A DNA stretch of 64,000 nucleotides from Purshia tridentata (Eukaryota > Streptophyta > Magnoliopsida > Rosales > Rosaceae). The notes under the pieces are model-generated. The model saw only the letters and a program-made list of their open reading frames with translations, made no database searches and had not been told where the DNA came from. Made by a program: the position numbers and the translations under genes. Positions 62,038 through 64,000 of the stretch are shown in pieces. How positions within the stretch are numbered: position 1 is the first letter of the stretch; every line of letters begins with the position of its first letter. The stretch lies in contig QANT01007968.1 in assembly GCA_003254885.1 (NCBI GenBank), positions 1 to 64,000 of the forward strand, in the 5' to 3' direction.

Positions 62038-62601
62038 ATGCAGTACAATAACTTGGGCCGGTCGGGTCTGAAGGTGAGCCAGCTCTCGTACGGCGCATGG
62101 GTCAGCTTCGGCAACCAGCTCGATGTCAAGGAGGCCAAGTCACTCCTCCAGTGCTGCCGCGACCACGGCGTCAACTTCTTCGACAACGCCGAGGTCTACG
62201 CCAGCGGCCGTGCCGAGGAGATCATGGGCCAGGCCATCCGCGAGCTCGGCTGGAAGCGCTCCGACATCGTCGTTTCGACCAAGATCTTCTGGGGCGGGTC
62301 GGGTCCAAACGACAAGGGACTCTCCAGAAAGCACATCGTGGAGGGCACCAAGGCCTCGCTCAAGAGGTTGGACATGGACTACGTGGACCTCATCTACTGT
62401 CACCGGCCCGACTCCACAACTCCGATTGAGGAGACCGTCAGGGCCATGAACTATTTGATCGACAAGGGCTGTGCTTTTTATTGGGGGACGAGTGAGTGGT
62501 CGGCTCAGCAGATCACCGAGGCCTGGGGTGTTGCTGAGAAGTTGGATTTGGTTGGCCCCATTGTTGAGCAGCCTGAGTATAATTTGCTTTCCAGGCACAA
62601 G
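62038..62601 (+). CDS. KAB1: Voltage-gated K+ channel beta subunit (aldo-keto reductase fold), first exon, partial
   Basis: The exon encodes 188 residues starting MQYNNLGRSGLKVSQLSYGA and matching plant KAB1 almost residue for residue; the full protein is about 328 residues. It has the aldo-keto reductase tetrad D49, Y54, K82 and H122 (DNAEVY, STKIFW, CHRPD), so it should bind NADPH and associate with Shaker-type potassium channels at the membrane. It ends at a GT donor after RHK, at a codon boundary. No second exon was found before 64000, so the gene continues outside. The ATG at 62038 matches the family; the upstream frame opens only with GTG. The exon is much more GC-rich than its surroundings. 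The family's DKGWAFYW reads DKGCAFYW here. Confidence 0.93.
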
Positions 62602-64000
62602 GTTTGTCATTTTTTTGGTGTTTTTTTGTTTTGGGTTTTTGTTTTAGGTGTATCCATATGAGATTTGTTTGTGTTTTTAGTGAGTGTTTGTGAAATTTTG
62701 GATTTTTTTGTGTACCCATATACTTGTTTTTTATATTGGTTGGATTAATGGGATTTTTCTGTTTTAATAGTGTTGAATATGTGATGTTGAAAGTTGGGAG
62801 TAATTTTATAGTGTTATATGTGTGATGTACTTTTTGGCTTTTTGGTTTTGGTTGTGGATTTAGCGTCTATGCGAAGTGGGTTGCTTCAATAGTTAAGGAT
62901 GAGATGCAGTTGGTTGATGATTGATAACTTGGTAGTGCGTTTTCATGAAAAGATGATTACGATTTTTGAAATAGGCTGTCAAGATATTTGATGACTGTAC
63001 TTAAGATTTGGTGGATGATGTTGCAAAAGATATAAGCCACCTACTATCTGTTTTGAAAATAAGCAGATGGCTTGCTTAGTGATCAAGTACACCCAGTCAT
63101 AGATGCCAGAAAAGACCAGTAATGAGCCATGGTCGGTAGGTCATGTACCATTCGGTTATAAATTCACATATTTAGATAATAGATATCCAGATTTCCTAAT
63201 TAATTTGAACATACAATGATACAAATTTCGATTTTAAGTTTATGTAGCCACCCTCTTTTTTTTCCCAGTTTTAATTCTTAGCTAGCTTTCCTTCTACCTT
63301 TTTTCTTGTCATCGGTCCTTGCCCTTCTTTCAAGCTGAAATCCCTCTACCACGGGGACTCAATCAACTCTCCCATAACCGTACATTCATTCAGTTATTTC
63401 ACCGGCATCAGTCAAACTTCATTTCTCATTTCATATAGTTGTGTTCTATACTATTGTTCTTTTCTTGTCCTGGGCCCCAAGCTTATTCCTAATAGATGCA
63501 CAGGTCGTGCATTTTCTCCCAATAAAATCAACTGCAAGAGATGAGCATTCTTCGTAAATGATCTTTCAAAATCTTTGTAATCAGTCTGTTTGCTCTCTGT
63601 AATGGATGACTTTATTGGTTCTAAAAACTTAGAAACTCTTATCTTTCAGTTCTAACTAACAATCAAAAAATCTAACTTCAATCCTTTTGCTATCTCTAGC
63701 TCAATGCTTTACCTTAAATTGCCTGTATTTATGCCCATCCATGTCTGCATTTATAGTTCATTGATTACTAAATTATAGTCCACATAATGTCTGTTACTTG
63801 GGCTTATATTGTACAAGGTCACACCGAAGAATTTCTCCCCATTAGCTGCATTCCCTTTATGTTTTCCTTGCCCCTTTTTTGGACAATGAATATGAATGTT
63901 GCAGTTATAGCTTGCAATGGATGTATTTTTGGTTCTCTGTCTCTCTGTCTCTCTGTCTCTCTGTCTCTCTGTCTCTCATCCATTATTCCTTCAACTATTA
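62602..64000 (+). other. First intron of the KAB1-like gene, running off the window
   Basis: This stretch is T-rich and AT-rich, with no segment resembling the next KAB1 exon (expected to begin VETEFLPLY-like). It is therefore read as an intron longer than 1.4 kb. Near its end is a microsatellite. Confidence 0.75.
63935..63977. repeat. (CTCTCTGT)n minisatellite
   Basis: An 8-base unit, ctctctgt, is repeated about five times without interruption in the KAB1-like first intron. Confidence 0.9.

Noticed and set aside
62097-62610. Three long overlapping frames, on both strands, within the KAB1-like exon
   Set aside because: High GC content removes stops in all frames; only the 62038 frame matches a protein family.
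1-64000. CRISPR arrays, operons or clustered biosynthetic system
   Set aside because: No regularly spaced repeats and no co-directional functionally linked genes; the genes have plant-type introns and separate promoters.

Overview
This window looks like nuclear DNA from a eudicot plant, most likely a woody rosid. A Rosaceae or Prunus-like source is my impression from the repeat families and gene set, and it is not proven. The reasons are AT-rich intergenic DNA with many (TA)n and (GA)n tracts, short-exon genes with GT-AG introns, plant-only families (group III WRKY, CPC/TRY-type R3-MYB, RPS5-like NLR, PAP15-type purple acid phosphatase, PL1 pectate lyase) and plant transposons. No CRISPR array, operon or bacterial feature was seen.

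Layout. 1-2.9 kb is a nest of non-autonomous DNA transposons: a hAT-like element with a perfect 8-bp target duplication, and a Mutator-like element with a perfect 9-bp duplication sitting inside another MITE. 2.9-4.7 kb (minus) is an RPS5-like CC-NBS gene that stops before any LRR. 6.5-8.2 kb (plus) is an intact five-exon reductase of the vestitone/anthocyanidin reductase-like SDR family; 9.3-11.6 kb (plus) is a decayed tandem copy. 11.9-13.9 kb (minus) is a group III WRKY gene. 14-20.8 kb has no gene I can support. 20.9-22.3 kb (minus) is a 91-residue R3-MYB repressor whose three short exons are missed by simple ORF calling and whose first intron appears to be GC-AG. 22.3-28 kb is empty of genes. 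28.0-34.9 kb is a Ty1/copia LTR retrotransposon fossil (minus) with a second, diverged LTR of the same family beside it. 37.0-41.1 kb (minus) is a seven-exon secreted pectate lyase. 41.3-56.5 kb is a roughly 15-kb stretch without recognisable genes. 56.5-60.1 kb (plus) is a seven-exon PAP15-like purple acid phosphatase. From 62.0 kb (plus) the first exon of a KAB1-type potassium channel beta subunit runs off into an intron that continues past the window.

The genes do not form a pathway or cluster. They are separately promoted genes, and the only local relationship is the reductase tandem pair. I found no convincing undescribed system. The points most worth a second look are the GC-AG intron of the R3-MYB gene, the truncated NLR whose last codons resemble repeat sequence, the broken tandem reductase, the nested transposons with clean target duplications, and a duplication abutting an N that looks like an assembly error.
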